A stretch of DNA of 64,000 nucleotides, taken from NCBI RefSeq assembly GCF_900184255.1, contig NZ_LT854640.1:226611-290610 (forward strand), read 5' to 3'. The stretch is from Haloimpatiens massiliensis (GTDB taxonomy: Bacteria; Bacillota; Clostridia; Clostridiales; Clostridiaceae). This document shows, piece by piece, positions 17,982-27,524 of the stretch. Every line of letters starts with the position of its first letter. Within the stretch, counting starts at the first letter, position 1. Made by a program: the position numbers and the translations under genes. The notes under the pieces were generated by a model. The model did not search any database. It was not told the origin of the DNA and saw only the letters and a list, made by a program, of their open reading frames with translations.

Positions 17982-20900
17982 ATGATTAATGAAGTTTTTA
18001 GAATCTATGTTGAAAAGAAAAAAGGTTTTGATGATGAAGCTAAAAAATTATTAAAAAATATCAATAATGACTTAAATTTAAAAGAGGTAGAGGATTTAAG
18101 AATTTTAAATAGATATGATATATGTGGAATAGATAGGCAGCAGCTTAAAAAATCTATAAGTACTGTATTCTCTGAACCACCAGTGGATAATGTTTATGAG
18201 GAAGAAATAAATATTGAAAATGGAAGTAAAGTTTTTGGAATACAATATTTAGATGGACAGTATGATCAAAGGGCAGATTCAGCAGCTCAATGTGTTCAAC
18301 TTATTGCTGAAGGAGAAAGACCTATAGTAAAAACAGCTAAAATTATAGTTATAGAAGGAAATATAGCTGAAGAAGACTTTAATAGAATAAAAGGTTATTG
18401 TATAAATCCTGTGGATTCCTGCGAAGCTAAATTAGAAAAACCTTCATCATTGGAAATGCAAGTAACTGAACCTAAGAATATAGAGATAGTAGAAAAATTT
18501 ATAGATATGAAGGAAAAGGAATTAGAAAACTTAATAGAAAAATTAGGTTTAGCTATGAATTTAGATGACATGCTTTGTTGTCAAAAATATTTTTTAAGTG
18601 AAAAGAGAAATCCTACACTTACAGAAATAAAAGTATTAGACACTTATTGGTCAGATCATTGTAGACATACTACTTTTAATACTATTATAAAAAATGTAGA
18701 GATTAAAGACGGAAAATACAAAGATATATTAGAAGAGACTTTTGAAGAATATAAAAAATCAAGAGAGTTTCTTTATAAGGGAAAAAATAAAGAAATGTGT
18801 TTAATGGATATAGCTTGCATAGTAGCTAAGGAACTTAGAAAAAGGGGAATGCTAGATGATCTTGAAGTTTCAGAGGAGATAAATGCTTGCAGCGTAGAGA
18901 TAGATGTGGATGTGGATGGAAAAGATGAAAAATGGCTTTTAATGTTTAAAAATGAAACTCACAATCACCCTACAGAAATTGAACCTTTTGGAGGAGCAGC
19001 TACTTGCCTTGGAGGAGCTATAAGAGATCCACTGTCTGGAAGAGCATATGTATACCAAGCTATGAGAGTTACGGGTTCTGGAGATCCTACAGTGCCTATA
19101 AGTAATACACTTTCATCAAAACTTCCTCAAAGAAAGATAACTACAGAAGCGGCTAATGGATATAGTTCTTATGGAAATCAAATAGGACTTTCCACAGGTC
19201 AAGTAACAGAAGTATATCATGAGGATTTTAGAGCTAAAAGAATGGAAGTAGGGGCAGTAATAGCAGCAGCGCCTAAGAAAAATGTAAAAAGATTAGAACC
19301 TGAAGAGGGAGATGTAATAATACTTTTAGGTGGAAGAACAGGAAGAGATGGATGTGGAGGAGCCACAGGATCATCTAAAGAACATGATGAAAATTCCATA
19401 TACACTTGTGGAGCAGAAGTTCAAAAGGGAAACCCTGTAGAAGAAAGAAAAATTCAAAGATTATTTAGAAAAGAAGAAGTAGCATCTCTTATTAAAAGAT
19501 GTAATGACTTTGGTGCTGGCGGTGTTTCAGTGGCTATAGGGGAATTAGCGGATGGTTTATATATAGATTTAGATAAAGTACCTAAAAAATATGAGGGATT
19601 AGATGGAACAGAACTTTCCATATCAGAATCTCAAGAAAGAATGGCAGTGGTGATTTCAAAAGAGCACCAGGATAAATTTATAAATTATGCAGAAAAAGAA
19701 AATATAGAAGCTGTTGTGGTGGCTAAGGTAACTTCTAACAATAGATTGACTATGAATTGGAGAGGCCAAAACATAGTGGATATAGATAGAGATTTCTTAA
19801 ACTCCAATGGAGCTTCTAGATATACAGATATAGTGGTAAATGAGCCAGAAGAAAGTGGATTCTTAGATAATTTCAACTGTGATTTATATAAAGATTTATC
19901 TTTAGAAGATGCATGGATCAAAAACCTTGAAAATTTAAATGTATGCAGCCAAAGGGGTCTTGTGGAGAAGTTTGATTCAACTATAGGTGCAGGTACAGTG
20001 CTTATGCCTCTAGGTGGTAAGTATCAATCCACACCAGTGGAAGCTATGGTAGCAAAAATCCCTGTGCTTAAGGGAGAAACAGAAACTGCCAGCATAATGA
20101 GCTTTGGATATAATCCATATATTGCTAAATGGAGTCCTTTCCATGGAGCTGTTTATGCATCACTAGAAGCTATAACTAAAGTAGTTGTAACTGGAGGAGA
20201 GTATAATAAAATAAGATTAACTCTTCAAGAATATTTTGAAAAACTAGGAGAAGATAAGGAAAAATGGGGTAAACCATTCTCAGCTTTACTAGGAGCTTTA
20301 TATGTTCAAAAGAAACTAAATATACCAGCTATAGGTGGTAAGGACAGTATGTCAGGAAGCTTTAAAGATTTAAATGTACCACCTACACTTGTGACTTTTG
20401 CTGTGGGAACTTCTAAAATTAACAATATAGTTTCTGCAGAATTTAAAAAGGCTGGAAGTAAGGTTATTATTTTAGATTTACCTATAGATCATAAAGATAT
20501 GCCAAACTTAGAAATATTAAAAGAAAATTATAATATAGTTACAAGGCTTATAAATAAGGATAGTGTACTGGCAGCATCTTCTGTAAAATTTGGTGGCATA
20601 AGTGAAGCTATATCTAAGATGTGCTTTGGAAATAAAGTGGGATTTAAATTTAATGAAAATATAGATAGAGAAGAGTTATTTAAATTTAAATATGGCTCTA
20701 TAATACTAGAATTAAAGGATGATAGAGTTTTAGAAGGATTAAATTCAGAAAGATATAGAGTTTTAGGTAATACAATTGAAGAAGAAAAAATAGAAATAGA
20801 AGAAACTCATATAGATTTACCAGAAGCTGTGAAGGCTTGGGAAGAAACTTTAGAAAAAGTATTCCCAACTAAGACAGAAAAAACAGAAGATATAAGTGGC

Positions 20901-21773
20901 AAGATAGAAGAAATCTTATATAAAGAGGGAAGAAAAGATACATTAGATAAAACAATATATTTAGGTAAGGATATAAAACCTACAGTGCTAGTACCTGCTT
21001 TTCCAGGAACTAACTGTGAATATGACAGCCAAAGGGCATTTGAAAAGGCCGGGGCCAATGTAGAAACTTTTGTATTTAGAAATTTAACTCCTGCATATAT
21101 TAAAGAGTCTGTACAGGAGTTATCAAAAGCTATAGATAATAGTCAAATAATAATGCTTCCAGGAGGATTTAGCGCAGGAGATGAGCCAGATGGTTCAGGA
21201 AAATTCATAGCTAATATATTTAGAAATCCTTTAGTTAAGGAATCTGTAATGAATCTTATAAAAAATAGAGATGGACTTATGCTTGGAATCTGTAATGGCT
21301 TCCAAGTGCTTATAAAGCTAGGTTTAGTGCCTTTTGGAGAAATAAAGGATATAGATAAGGAGTGCCCAACACTTACTTATAATAAAATAGGAAGGCACAT
21401 GTCTAGAATAGTAAGCACTAAGGTAGTATCCAATCTATCTCCATGGTTTAGCAATGTAAATGTGGGAGACATTCACAGTATACCTGTTTCTCATGGAGAA
21501 GGAAGAATTGTAATTAAGGAAGATTTAGCTAAAAAGCTTTTTGAAAATGGTCAAGTAGCTACTCAATATGTAGACTTTAATGGAAATCCTACTTATGACA
21601 TAGAATTTAATCCTAATGGTTCATCTTATGCCATAGAGGGTATCACAAGTCCTGATGGAAGAATTCTTGGTAAAATGGGCCATAGTGAAAGAAGAGGCAA
21701 TGGCGTTATTAAGAATATTTTGGGAGAGAAGGATCAAAAGATATTTAAAGCTGGAGTAGAGTACTTTAAATAG
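17982..21773 (+). CDS. purL: Phosphoribosylformylglycinamidine synthase, single-chain
   Basis: This encodes 1263 aa, the large PurL with fused glutaminase, unlike the PurS-PurQ-PurL complex of Bacillus. AAAAGGGGATGAAGGC precedes the ATG. The N-terminal PurS-like region covers about residues 1-160. The synthase core carries DTYWSDHCRHTTF (about 222), FKNETHNHPTEIEPFGGAAT (about 325), GGRTGRDGCGGATGSS and GGKDSMSGSF. The C-terminal class I glutaminase (about 1000-1263) has nucleophile C in MLGICNGFQ, and H in SHGEGR plus a downstream E. It converts FGAR, glutamine and ATP to FGAM. It is transcribed apart from the purE operon and lies upstream of the riboswitch, so it needs separate control. Confidence 0.96.
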   Translation: MINEVFRIYVEKKKGFDDEAKKLLKNINNDLNLKEVEDLRILNRYDICGIDRQQLKKSISTVFSEPPVDNVYEEEINIENGSKVFGIQYLDGQYDQRADSAAQCVQLIAEGERPIVKTAKIIVIEGNIAEEDFNRIKGYCINPVDSCEAKLEKPSSLEMQVTEPKNIEIVEKFIDMKEKELENLIEKLGLAMNLDDMLCCQKYFLSEKRNPTLTEIKVLDTYWSDHCRHTTFNTIIKNVEIKDGKYKDILEETFEEYKKSREFLYKGKNKEMCLMDIACIVAKELRKRGMLDDLEVSEEINACSVEIDVDVDGKDEKWLLMFKNETHNHPTEIEPFGGAATCLGGAIRDPLSGRAYVYQAMRVTGSGDPTVPISNTLSSKLPQRKITTEAANGYSSYGNQIGLSTGQVTEVYHEDFRAKRMEVGAVIAAAPKKNVKRLEPEEGDVIILLGGRTGRDGCGGATGSSKEHDENSIYTCGAEVQKGNPVEERKIQRLFRKEEVASLIKRCNDFGAGGVSVAIGELADGLYIDLDKVPKKYEGLDGTELSISESQERMAVVISKEHQDKFINYAEKENIEAVVVAKVTSNNRLTMNWRGQNIVDIDRDFLNSNGASRYTDIVVNEPEESGFLDNFNCDLYKDLSLEDAWIKNLENLNVCSQRGLVEKFDSTIGAGTVLMPLGGKYQSTPVEAMVAKIPVLKGETETASIMSFGYNPYIAKWSPFHGAVYASLEAITKVVVTGGEYNKIRLTLQEYFEKLGEDKEKWGKPFSALLGALYVQKKLNIPAIGGKDSMSGSFKDLNVPPTLVTFAVGTSKINNIVSAEFKKAGSKVIILDLPIDHKDMPNLEILKENYNIVTRLINKDSVLAASSVKFGGISEAISKMCFGNKVGFKFNENIDREELFKFKYGSIILELKDDRVLEGLNSERYRVLGNTIEEEKIEIEETHIDLPEAVKAWEETLEKVFPTKTEKTEDISGKIEEILYKEGRKDTLDKTIYLGKDIKPTVLVPAFPGTNCEYDSQRAFEKAGANVETFVFRNLTPAYIKESVQELSKAIDNSQIIMLPGGFSAGDEPDGSGKFIANIFRNPLVKESVMNLIKNRDGLMLGICNGFQVLIKLGLVPFGEIKDIDKECPTLTYNKIGRHMSRIVSTKVVSNLSPWFSNVNVGDIHSIPVSHGEGRIVIKEDLAKKLFENGQVATQYVDFNGNPTYDIEFNPNGSSYAIEGITSPDGRILGKMGHSERRGNGVIKNILGEKDQKIFKAGVEYFK

Positions 21774-21804
21774 AAATTAGCAAAAAACAAGTAGTAAATA
21801 TAAA

Positions 21805-21890
21805 TATGCCTTTAAGGTTTAAAAACAGATAGTTTAATTTAATGAAATATTATAAACTATAGTTTTATATTCCTTAAAGGCATATTTTTT
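21805..21890. terminator. Bidirectional terminator after purL
   Basis: TATGCCTTTAAGG pairs with CCTTAAAGGCATA, with further pairing of the inner AAACTA-type segments and a run of T. It separates purL from the convergent gene at 21899-22228. Confidence 0.85.
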
Positions 21891-21898
21891 AGTATAAA

Positions 21899-22228
21899 TC
21901 AAAAGACTTGTAAGCTCTTAATAAATTTTTTTAGTCTTGAGGCTATTTCTTGCTGCTTCATGATTTTCTGTTGTATGGTCCAGGTACTTCTGGGCATTTT
22001 AGAAGGAGTTTTTAGGATTTCATTATCAAAAAATAAGTAAAGATCTTTTTCTAAAGAAGATATGAAGATCTTTTTCTGTTGGTCGCTTAGTTTGTCATAT
22101 CTTTCTTTTAGTAATTCATTAAAAGCGTTAAAATTATCAGAAAGATATTTAGTTCTATTCACATAATTTTTTCTAGAAACTACAAACACTAATATAAAAA
22201 TAAAAGCAATTATAAATATAGACCACAT
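21899..22228 (-). CDS. Small membrane-anchored protein
   Basis: This encodes 109 aa. I chose the ATG reading MWSIFIIAFIFILVFVVSRK, preceded by AAAAGGAGTGTTACAA, over the longer frame. One N-terminal transmembrane segment (residues 2-18) is followed by a basic, helical cytoplasmic domain (LSDNFNAFNELLKERYDKL, MKQQEIASRLKKFIKSL). I do not recognise the family. It lies alone between purL and the riboswitch, on the opposite strand. Confidence 0.65.
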   Translation of the reverse strand: MWSIFIIAFIFILVFVVSRKNYVNRTKYLSDNFNAFNELLKERYDKLSDQQKKIFISSLEKDLYLFFDNEILKTPSKMPRSTWTIQQKIMKQQEIASRLKKFIKSLQVF

Positions 22229-22768
22229 TTGTAACACTCCTTTTGCAAAAATAGTTAGTTTAATATCTAATCTAGCCACCAGTCTGATGACACACTAGCC
22301 CTTTGCAGCTCTAGCGTCCTACTTTAAGCCATATGAAAAATTTAGAACTTAGAACCTAGTATAAATATACTTAATTATACAACAAAAATAAACGTATGAT
22401 AAGTTAATAATTCAACTCTCCCGGTTATGAAATAAAAATGTAAAATTTACAATTGAGAGTTGAGAATTGAGTATAAAACTCCTTTAGGAGTTTCAACATT
22501 CATTTTACATTCTAAATTTTAAATTAAAACCCTTTATTCATCTAATGTAAAGCTTAAAATTTATGTGCGAAAGTTGAGTTAATAATTGAAGTATATCCTC
22601 ATGATAGTAATTCTTAAAAAGATAAACACGAATGATACACTAAAAAAATCTTTACAATATATAGTATTAATACGAATGTTTAAAAATAATTTAACTAAAA
22701 TGTATTGATTTTTACAAAGTATAGTGTTATTATTTAAATATGATAAAAACTAAAACTAACACTAACTA
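22229..22768. other. Intergenic region with degenerate palindromes
   Basis: This region has no gene. AATTCAACTCTC (22409-22420) pairs with GAGAGTTGAGAATT (22455-22468), and AAACTCCT/AGGAGTTT makes a short hairpin at 22477-22493. The CATTTTTATT-type and AATGTAAAAT-type words recur on both sides, suggesting a decayed palindromic element of ~150 bp (about 22400-22570). Close to the riboswitch is a CTAAAACTAACACTAACTAA tract. Confidence 0.45.
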
Positions 22769-22837
22769 ACTCATATATGCTTGATGATATGGATCAAGTG
22801 TTTCTACCGGAAAACCGTAAATTTTCTGACTATGAGT
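22769..22837 (+). promoter_or_regulatory. Purine riboswitch aptamer, guanine type
   Basis: P1 is ACTCAT/ATGAGT. The conserved core is visible as ATATGGATCAAGTGTTTCTACC then GGAAAACCGTAAATTTTC and TGACTATGAG. The J2/3 TTTCTACCGG and the loop-loop elements fit the purine aptamer. The discriminating pyrimidine is C (GACTATG rather than GATTATG), which predicts guanine/hypoxanthine rather than adenine. It lies ~230 nt before purE and should shut the purE-purH operon when guanine is plentiful. The first quoted core segment begins within P2. Confidence 0.93.
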
Positions 22838-22878
22838 AAGTTTTATAGGGATAATAATCTTTAAATAGAGAATATTTC

Positions 22879-22922
22879 ATCCGTTATAGAGCTTACTTAT
22901 GGCTGTATAACGGATTTTTATA
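22879..22922 (+). terminator. Riboswitch expression-platform terminator
   Basis: ATCCGTTATA pairs with TATAACGGAT and is followed by TTTTTATAT. The loop contains GCTTACTTAT, which can pair with the 3' side of P1 (GAGTAAG) to form an antiterminator when ligand is absent. This is the classical OFF-switch logic for xpt/pur-type guanine riboswitches. Confidence 0.88.
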
Positions 22923-23064
22923 TGTAAAAACAAATTTTAACAGAATTTAGAAACAAATTTATAGAGAAACTTTTATAAAAATTTCTTGAGGAAAATTTTA
23001 AAATTATCATTTAATATTAAATTCTTAGCTTAAAAGCCAATTTGCAAAAGAGAGGAGAATAAAT

Positions 23065-23544
23065 GTGAAAGTAGCTATAATATTTGGAAGTAAATCAGAT
23101 ATGGAAATTATGAAAAAAGCTTCTGATCTTCTAAAGGAATTTGGAATAGAACATAAAGGATATATATTATCAGCTCATAGAGTGCCGGAAAAACTTTCAG
23201 AAACCTTAAAAGAATTAGAAAAACAAGGAGTGGAGTGTATAATAGCAGGAGCAGGTCTTGCAGCACACCTTCCAGGGGTTATTGCCTCTCAAACAATCTT
23301 ACCAGTAATAGGTGTGCCTATAAATGCCGCAGTAGGTGGCATGGATGCACTTTTGTCTATAGTACAAATGCCAAAATCAATTCCAGTAGCAACCGTAGGA
23401 GTGAATAACAGCTTTAATGCAGGAATGCTTGCTGTAGAAATATTATCTTTAAAATATCCAGAACTTAAAGAAAAACTTTTAAAATATAGAAAAGACATGA
23501 AGGAAAAATTTATAAAAGAAAATGAGCAGGGGGTAGAATTCTAA
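23065..23544 (+). CDS. purE: N5-carboxyaminoimidazole ribonucleotide mutase / AIR carboxylase
   Basis: This encodes 159 aa and starts at GTG 23065, because the overlapping ATG at 23063 runs straight into a stop. AGAGGAGAATAAAT precedes it. PurE motifs are visible: FGSKSDMEIM (residues 7-16), SAHRVPE (about 40) and AGAGLAAHLPGVIA (about 70). No purK gene is adjacent, so either CO2 is used directly or PurK is elsewhere. It is the first gene after the guanine riboswitch, and its stop overlaps the purC start (TAATG). Confidence 0.95.
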   Translation: MKVAIIFGSKSDMEIMKKASDLLKEFGIEHKGYILSAHRVPEKLSETLKELEKQGVECIIAGAGLAAHLPGVIASQTILPVIGVPINAAVGGMDALLSIVQMPKSIPVATVGVNNSFNAGMLAVEILSLKYPELKEKLLKYRKDMKEKFIKENEQGVEF

Positions 23545-24260
23545 TGGAAAATTTAAAATTTGAAAAAAAGGAACTTATGTATGAAGGAAAGGCTAAAAAA
23601 GTATATAGTACAGAAAATGATGATTATGTAATAGTAAACTATAAGGATGATGCCACAGCTTTTAATGGAGAAAAGAAAGGAACCATAGAAGATAAGGGAA
23701 TTTTAAATAACAGCATCAGTTGCGCACTTTTTAATATGTTAGAGAAAAATGGAGTGGAAACTCACTTAGTTGAAAAATTAAATGAAAGAGATCAGTTATG
23801 TAAGAAAGTAAGTATAGTTCCTTTAGAGGTAATAGTAAGAAATGTAGCAGCAGGAAGTATGGCAAAGAGATTAGGGGTTGAAGAAGGAACAGAATTAAAA
23901 ACTACAATTTATGAAATATGCTATAAAAATGATGATTTAGGAGATCCACTTATAAATGATTATCATGCAGTGGCATTAGGACTAACTACTTTTGAGGAAC
24001 TAGATAAGATATATAAAGCTACAGAAAAAATAAATAATTTGCTAAAAGAATTCTTTATAGAAAGAGGAATAAAGCTAATAGATTTTAAATTAGAGTTCGG
24101 AAGATTCCATGATGAAGTATTATTAGCAGATGAAATTTCTCCAGATACTTGCAGATTCTGGGATGCTAAAACTAACGAAAAACTAGACAAAGATAGATTT
24201 AGAAGAGATCTTGGCAACGTAAAAGGTGCTTACGAAGAAATAATGAGCAGAATAAAATAG
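23544..24260 (+). CDS. purC: SAICAR synthetase
   Basis: This encodes 238 aa starting MENLKFEKKELMYEGKAKKVY. The ATP-binding GKAKKVY and NYKDDATAFNG, EVIVRNVAAGS (about 96-106) and DFKLEFGRF followed by DEISPDTCRFWD (about 175-205) are family signatures. It condenses CAIR with aspartate. Translation is coupled to purE by a 1-base overlap. A short dyad (TACCTGG/CCAGGTA at 24268-24293) lies before purF. Confidence 0.96.
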   Translation: MENLKFEKKELMYEGKAKKVYSTENDDYVIVNYKDDATAFNGEKKGTIEDKGILNNSISCALFNMLEKNGVETHLVEKLNERDQLCKKVSIVPLEVIVRNVAAGSMAKRLGVEEGTELKTTIYEICYKNDDLGDPLINDYHAVALGLTTFEELDKIYKATEKINNLLKEFFIERGIKLIDFKLEFGRFHDEVLLADEISPDTCRFWDAKTNEKLDKDRFRRDLGNVKGAYEEIMSRIK

Positions 24261-24319
24261 GTAGCTGTTACCTGGACATTATCACCAGGTAGCTGTTGTC
24301 CATTAAGGAGGGGAACAAC

Positions 24320-25726
24320 TTGTGCATGGAAGGCTTTAACCTAGAGGAAGACAAATTAAAAGAAGAGTGCGGTGTATTTGGAATATATTCAAATGAAATA
24401 GATGAAGAAATCAGCCATTTAACTTATTATGGACTATATGCTCTTCAGCATAGGGGACAAGAGAGCTGCGGTATATCAGTAAAAAGTGGAGAAAAAATTA
24501 AATGTTATAAAAATACAGGACTTGTAAGCGATGTTTTTAATAAGGAAAGTTTACAAAATTTAAAGGGAAATATATCTATAGGACATGTGAGATATTCTAC
24601 AGCAGGGGGCGGTGGAAGTATAAATGCTCAGCCACTAGTTAGTAAATTTAAACTAGGATCTATTTCTATAGCTCATAACGGAAATCTTGTAAATGCAGAT
24701 GTCATAAGAGAGCTTTTAGAGGAAACAGGATGTACATTTCAAACATCTATAGATACAGAGGTTATAATAAACCTTATTGCTAGAAGTTATAAAAAAGGTG
24801 TAGAAAGATCTATAGTTGATGCATTGAAATTCGTAAAAGGTTCATATGCAATGCTTTTAATGGCAGAGAATAAACTTATTGGTGCTAGAGATCCAAATGG
24901 TATAAGACCACTTTGTCTTGGAAAGATTGATGAAAAATATGTATTAAGTTCTGAAAGCTGTGCGTTAGATTCCATTGGAGCTGAATTTATAAGGGATGTA
25001 GAGCCAGGAGAAATAGTTATAATAGATGAAGAAGGAGTAAGAACAATAAAATTTGCAGAAAAAACAGGATGTGCAACTTGCTCTTTTGAATACATTTATT
25101 TTGCAAGACCTGACAGTGTAATTGACGGAGTTAATGTGTATGAATCAAGAATAAAGGCTGGAGAAATACTTTATAAAGAAAGTCCAGTGGATGCAGATGT
25201 AGTAATTGGTGTGCCGGATTCAGGAGTACCAGCAGCTATAGGATATTCAAAAGCTTCAGGAATACCTTATGCTATGGGAATTATTAAAAACAAATATATA
25301 GGGAGAACATTTATATCACCTACTCAGGAAATGAGAGAGAGAGATGTTTCTGTTAAACTAAATGTACTTAAGGTGAATGTAGAAGGAAAAAGAGTTATTA
25401 TAATAGATGACTCAATAGTTAGAGGAACAACTAGTAAGAGACTAGTGAGTATACTTAGGAAAGCAGGAGCAAAAGAAGTTCACTTTAGAGTTTCATCTCC
25501 TCCGGTAAAGTTCCCATGCTATTTTGGAATTGACACTCCTTACAGAGAGGATTTAATAGGTTCATGCAGTAGCTTAGATGATATAAGAGTAAGAATAGGT
25601 GCAGACAGCCTAGAATACTTAAGTATAAATGGACTTTTAAAATCCCTAGGAAAAGATAAAGGGTATTGTCTAGGATGTTTTTCAGGAGAATATCCATTGT
25701 CAACGCCAAGTGAGGACTTTAGATAA
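24320..25726 (+). CDS. purF: Amidophosphoribosyltransferase
   Basis: This encodes about 468 aa. I favour TTG 24320, which is 6-7 bases after AAGGAGGGG; ATG 24326 is the alternative. The propeptide ends before CGVFGIYS, whose cysteine becomes the N-terminal Ntn nucleophile after processing. ALQHRGQESCGI, the PRPP loop VIIIDDSIVRGTTSKR (about 360) and the cysteines of the Bacillus-type 4Fe-4S cluster (ATCSFEYIYF, VKFPCYFG, GYCLGCFSGEYP) are visible. It transfers glutamine ammonia to PRPP, the committed step of the pathway. It is third in the riboswitch-controlled operon. Confidence 0.96.
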   Translation: MCMEGFNLEEDKLKEECGVFGIYSNEIDEEISHLTYYGLYALQHRGQESCGISVKSGEKIKCYKNTGLVSDVFNKESLQNLKGNISIGHVRYSTAGGGGSINAQPLVSKFKLGSISIAHNGNLVNADVIRELLEETGCTFQTSIDTEVIINLIARSYKKGVERSIVDALKFVKGSYAMLLMAENKLIGARDPNGIRPLCLGKIDEKYVLSSESCALDSIGAEFIRDVEPGEIVIIDEEGVRTIKFAEKTGCATCSFEYIYFARPDSVIDGVNVYESRIKAGEILYKESPVDADVVIGVPDSGVPAAIGYSKASGIPYAMGIIKNKYIGRTFISPTQEMRERDVSVKLNVLKVNVEGKRVIIIDDSIVRGTTSKRLVSILRKAGAKEVHFRVSSPPVKFPCYFGIDTPYREDLIGSCSSLDDIRVRIGADSLEYLSINGLLKSLGKDKGYCLGCFSGEYPLSTPSEDFR

Positions 25727-25922
25727 ATCCTAGTTTCCAGCCCAAATTGCTAGTGTTTATTGGAATGGATTTTGGATATTTATGATAAGTGTATGTGCTA
25801 AACAAAGTGTTTTAATAAAGAACATTGCAAATAAAATTTTTCTTGGGTTGGGTATTGTACATTGAACATAGGGGATTAGGAAATAAGGACAAATACAGTT
25901 GGAAATGTAGGAGGGAATATAA

Positions 25923-26921
25923 ATGATAGATTATAAATCATCAGGAGTAAACATAAAAGAGGGATATAAAACTGTAAGTTTAATTAAGGAATACACTAAA
26001 AGAACTCAAAGCTCAAATGTTTTAAATGGCATAGGCAGCTTTGCAGGAATGTTTCAATTAAGTGGAGAATATAAAAATCCTGTTTTAGTATCTGGTACTG
26101 ATGGTGTAGGTACAAAACTTGATATAGCTTTTAAAATGAATAAATATGACACTGTGGGCATTGACTGTGTAGCCATGAGTGTCAATGATATATTGTGCCA
26201 TGGAGCAAAACCATTATTTTTTCTAGACTATATAGCTTGCGGAAGATTAGAATCAGATGTGGCAGCAGGGCTTGTTAAAGGGGTTGCAGAAGGTTGTATG
26301 CAATCAGAGTGTGCTTTAATTGGTGGAGAAACTGCTGAAATGCCAGGATTTTATGATGATGGAAAATATGATATAGCGGGTTTTGCTGTAGGAATAGTAG
26401 ATAGAGATAAAATAATAGATGGCAGTACCATAAGTGAAGGAGATATACTAATTGGTATAGAATCTTCAGGAGTTCACAGCAATGGATATTCATTAGTTAG
26501 AAAAGCTATAAAGGATTTAAATGAAGATTTTCAGGGTAAGAAAATAGGGGATGTTTTATTGACACCTACTAATATATATGTAAAAACTGTTTTGGGACTT
26601 TTAAAGGAATTTAATATAAAGGGAATGAGCCACATAACTGGTGGTGGTTTCTATGAAAATATTCCTAGAATGTTTAAAGAGGATTTTACAGCAGTAGTAG
26701 ATAAAAACAGCTTTAATGTACCTGATATATTCAAGCATTTAATGAGTCTTGGAGTAGAGGAAAAAGAGATGTTCAACACATTTAATATGGGCATAGGTTT
26801 TGTTCTATGTGTAAACAAGGAAGATGAACATAAAATTATAAACAAAATAAATGATTTTGGATTTAAGGCTTATAAAATAGGTCATGTAGAGCGTGGAGGC
26901 AAAGAAGTATGTTTAAAATAG
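25923..26921 (+). CDS. purM: Phosphoribosylformylglycinamidine cyclo-ligase
   Basis: This encodes 332 aa starting MIDYKSSGVNIKEGYKTV, with GTAGGAGGGAATATAA upstream. Motifs include LVSGTDGVGTKLDIAF (about residues 57-72), NDILCHGAKPLFFLDYIACG (about 87-106), GGETAEMPGFY (about 138) and ITGGGFYENIPRMF (about 238). It closes the imidazole ring from FGAM to AIR. It follows purF by 196 bases of non-coding DNA with no clear terminator, and overlaps purN by 13 bases. Confidence 0.96.
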   Translation: MIDYKSSGVNIKEGYKTVSLIKEYTKRTQSSNVLNGIGSFAGMFQLSGEYKNPVLVSGTDGVGTKLDIAFKMNKYDTVGIDCVAMSVNDILCHGAKPLFFLDYIACGRLESDVAAGLVKGVAEGCMQSECALIGGETAEMPGFYDDGKYDIAGFAVGIVDRDKIIDGSTISEGDILIGIESSGVHSNGYSLVRKAIKDLNEDFQGKKIGDVLLTPTNIYVKTVLGLLKEFNIKGMSHITGGGFYENIPRMFKEDFTAVVDKNSFNVPDIFKHLMSLGVEEKEMFNTFNMGIGFVLCVNKEDEHKIINKINDFGFKAYKIGHVERGGKEVCLK

Positions 26922-27523
26922 CAGTACTTATATCCGGTGGAGGTACAAACCTCCAATCTATAATTGACAATATAGAAAATGGATACTTAAAAGACTGTGC
27001 TATAGAAATGATTATAAGCGATAGAGAAGGTGCTTATGGTTTAGAAAGAGGAAAAAAGAACGGAATTAAAACTTACTATGTAGACAGAAAAAAACATAAA
27101 GGAAAACTATCAGATGAAATATTAAAAATAGTAGATGGAAAAGTGGATTTAATAGTTTTGGCAGGATATCTTTCTATATTAAAAGGAGATATAATTAAAA
27201 AATTTAAAAACAAGATTATAAATATACATCCATCGCTAATACCAGCTTTTTGTGGAAATGATATGTACGGAATTAAAGTACATGAAAGGGCTTTAGAGTA
27301 TGGAGTTAAGGTTTCAGGATGTACTGTTCATTTTGTAGATGAAGGCACAGATACAGGTCCAATAATACTTCAAAAGACAGTACCAGTGTACGGGGAAGAT
27401 ACACCAGAAGAACTTCAAAAAAGAGTGTTAGTTCAGGAGCACAAAGCACTACCAGAGGCAATCAAGTTGATTTCTCAAGGAAATATATCTATTCATGGCA
27501 AAAAACTTATTGTTAATGAATAA
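26909..27523 (+). CDS. purN: Phosphoribosylglycinamide formyltransferase
   Basis: This encodes 204 aa starting MFKIAVLISGGGTNLQSIID. The nucleotide loop SGGGTNLQS, the active-site segment INIHPSLIPAF with the catalytic His, and VDEGTDTGPIILQ with the catalytic Asp are all visible. It formylates GAR using 10-formyl-THF. The start lies inside the end of purM (13-base overlap), so the genes are coupled. It is followed by repeat family B before purH. Confidence 0.95.
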   Translation: MFKIAVLISGGGTNLQSIIDNIENGYLKDCAIEMIISDREGAYGLERGKKNGIKTYYVDRKKHKGKLSDEILKIVDGKVDLIVLAGYLSILKGDIIKKFKNKIINIHPSLIPAFCGNDMYGIKVHERALEYGVKVSGCTVHFVDEGTDTGPIILQKTVPVYGEDTPEELQKRVLVQEHKALPEAIKLISQGNISIHGKKLIVNE

Positions 27524-27524
27524 T

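Noticed and set aside
24261..24300. Terminator between purC and purF
   Set aside because: TACCTGG/CCAGGTA can pair but there is no T-run, and the operon clearly continues.
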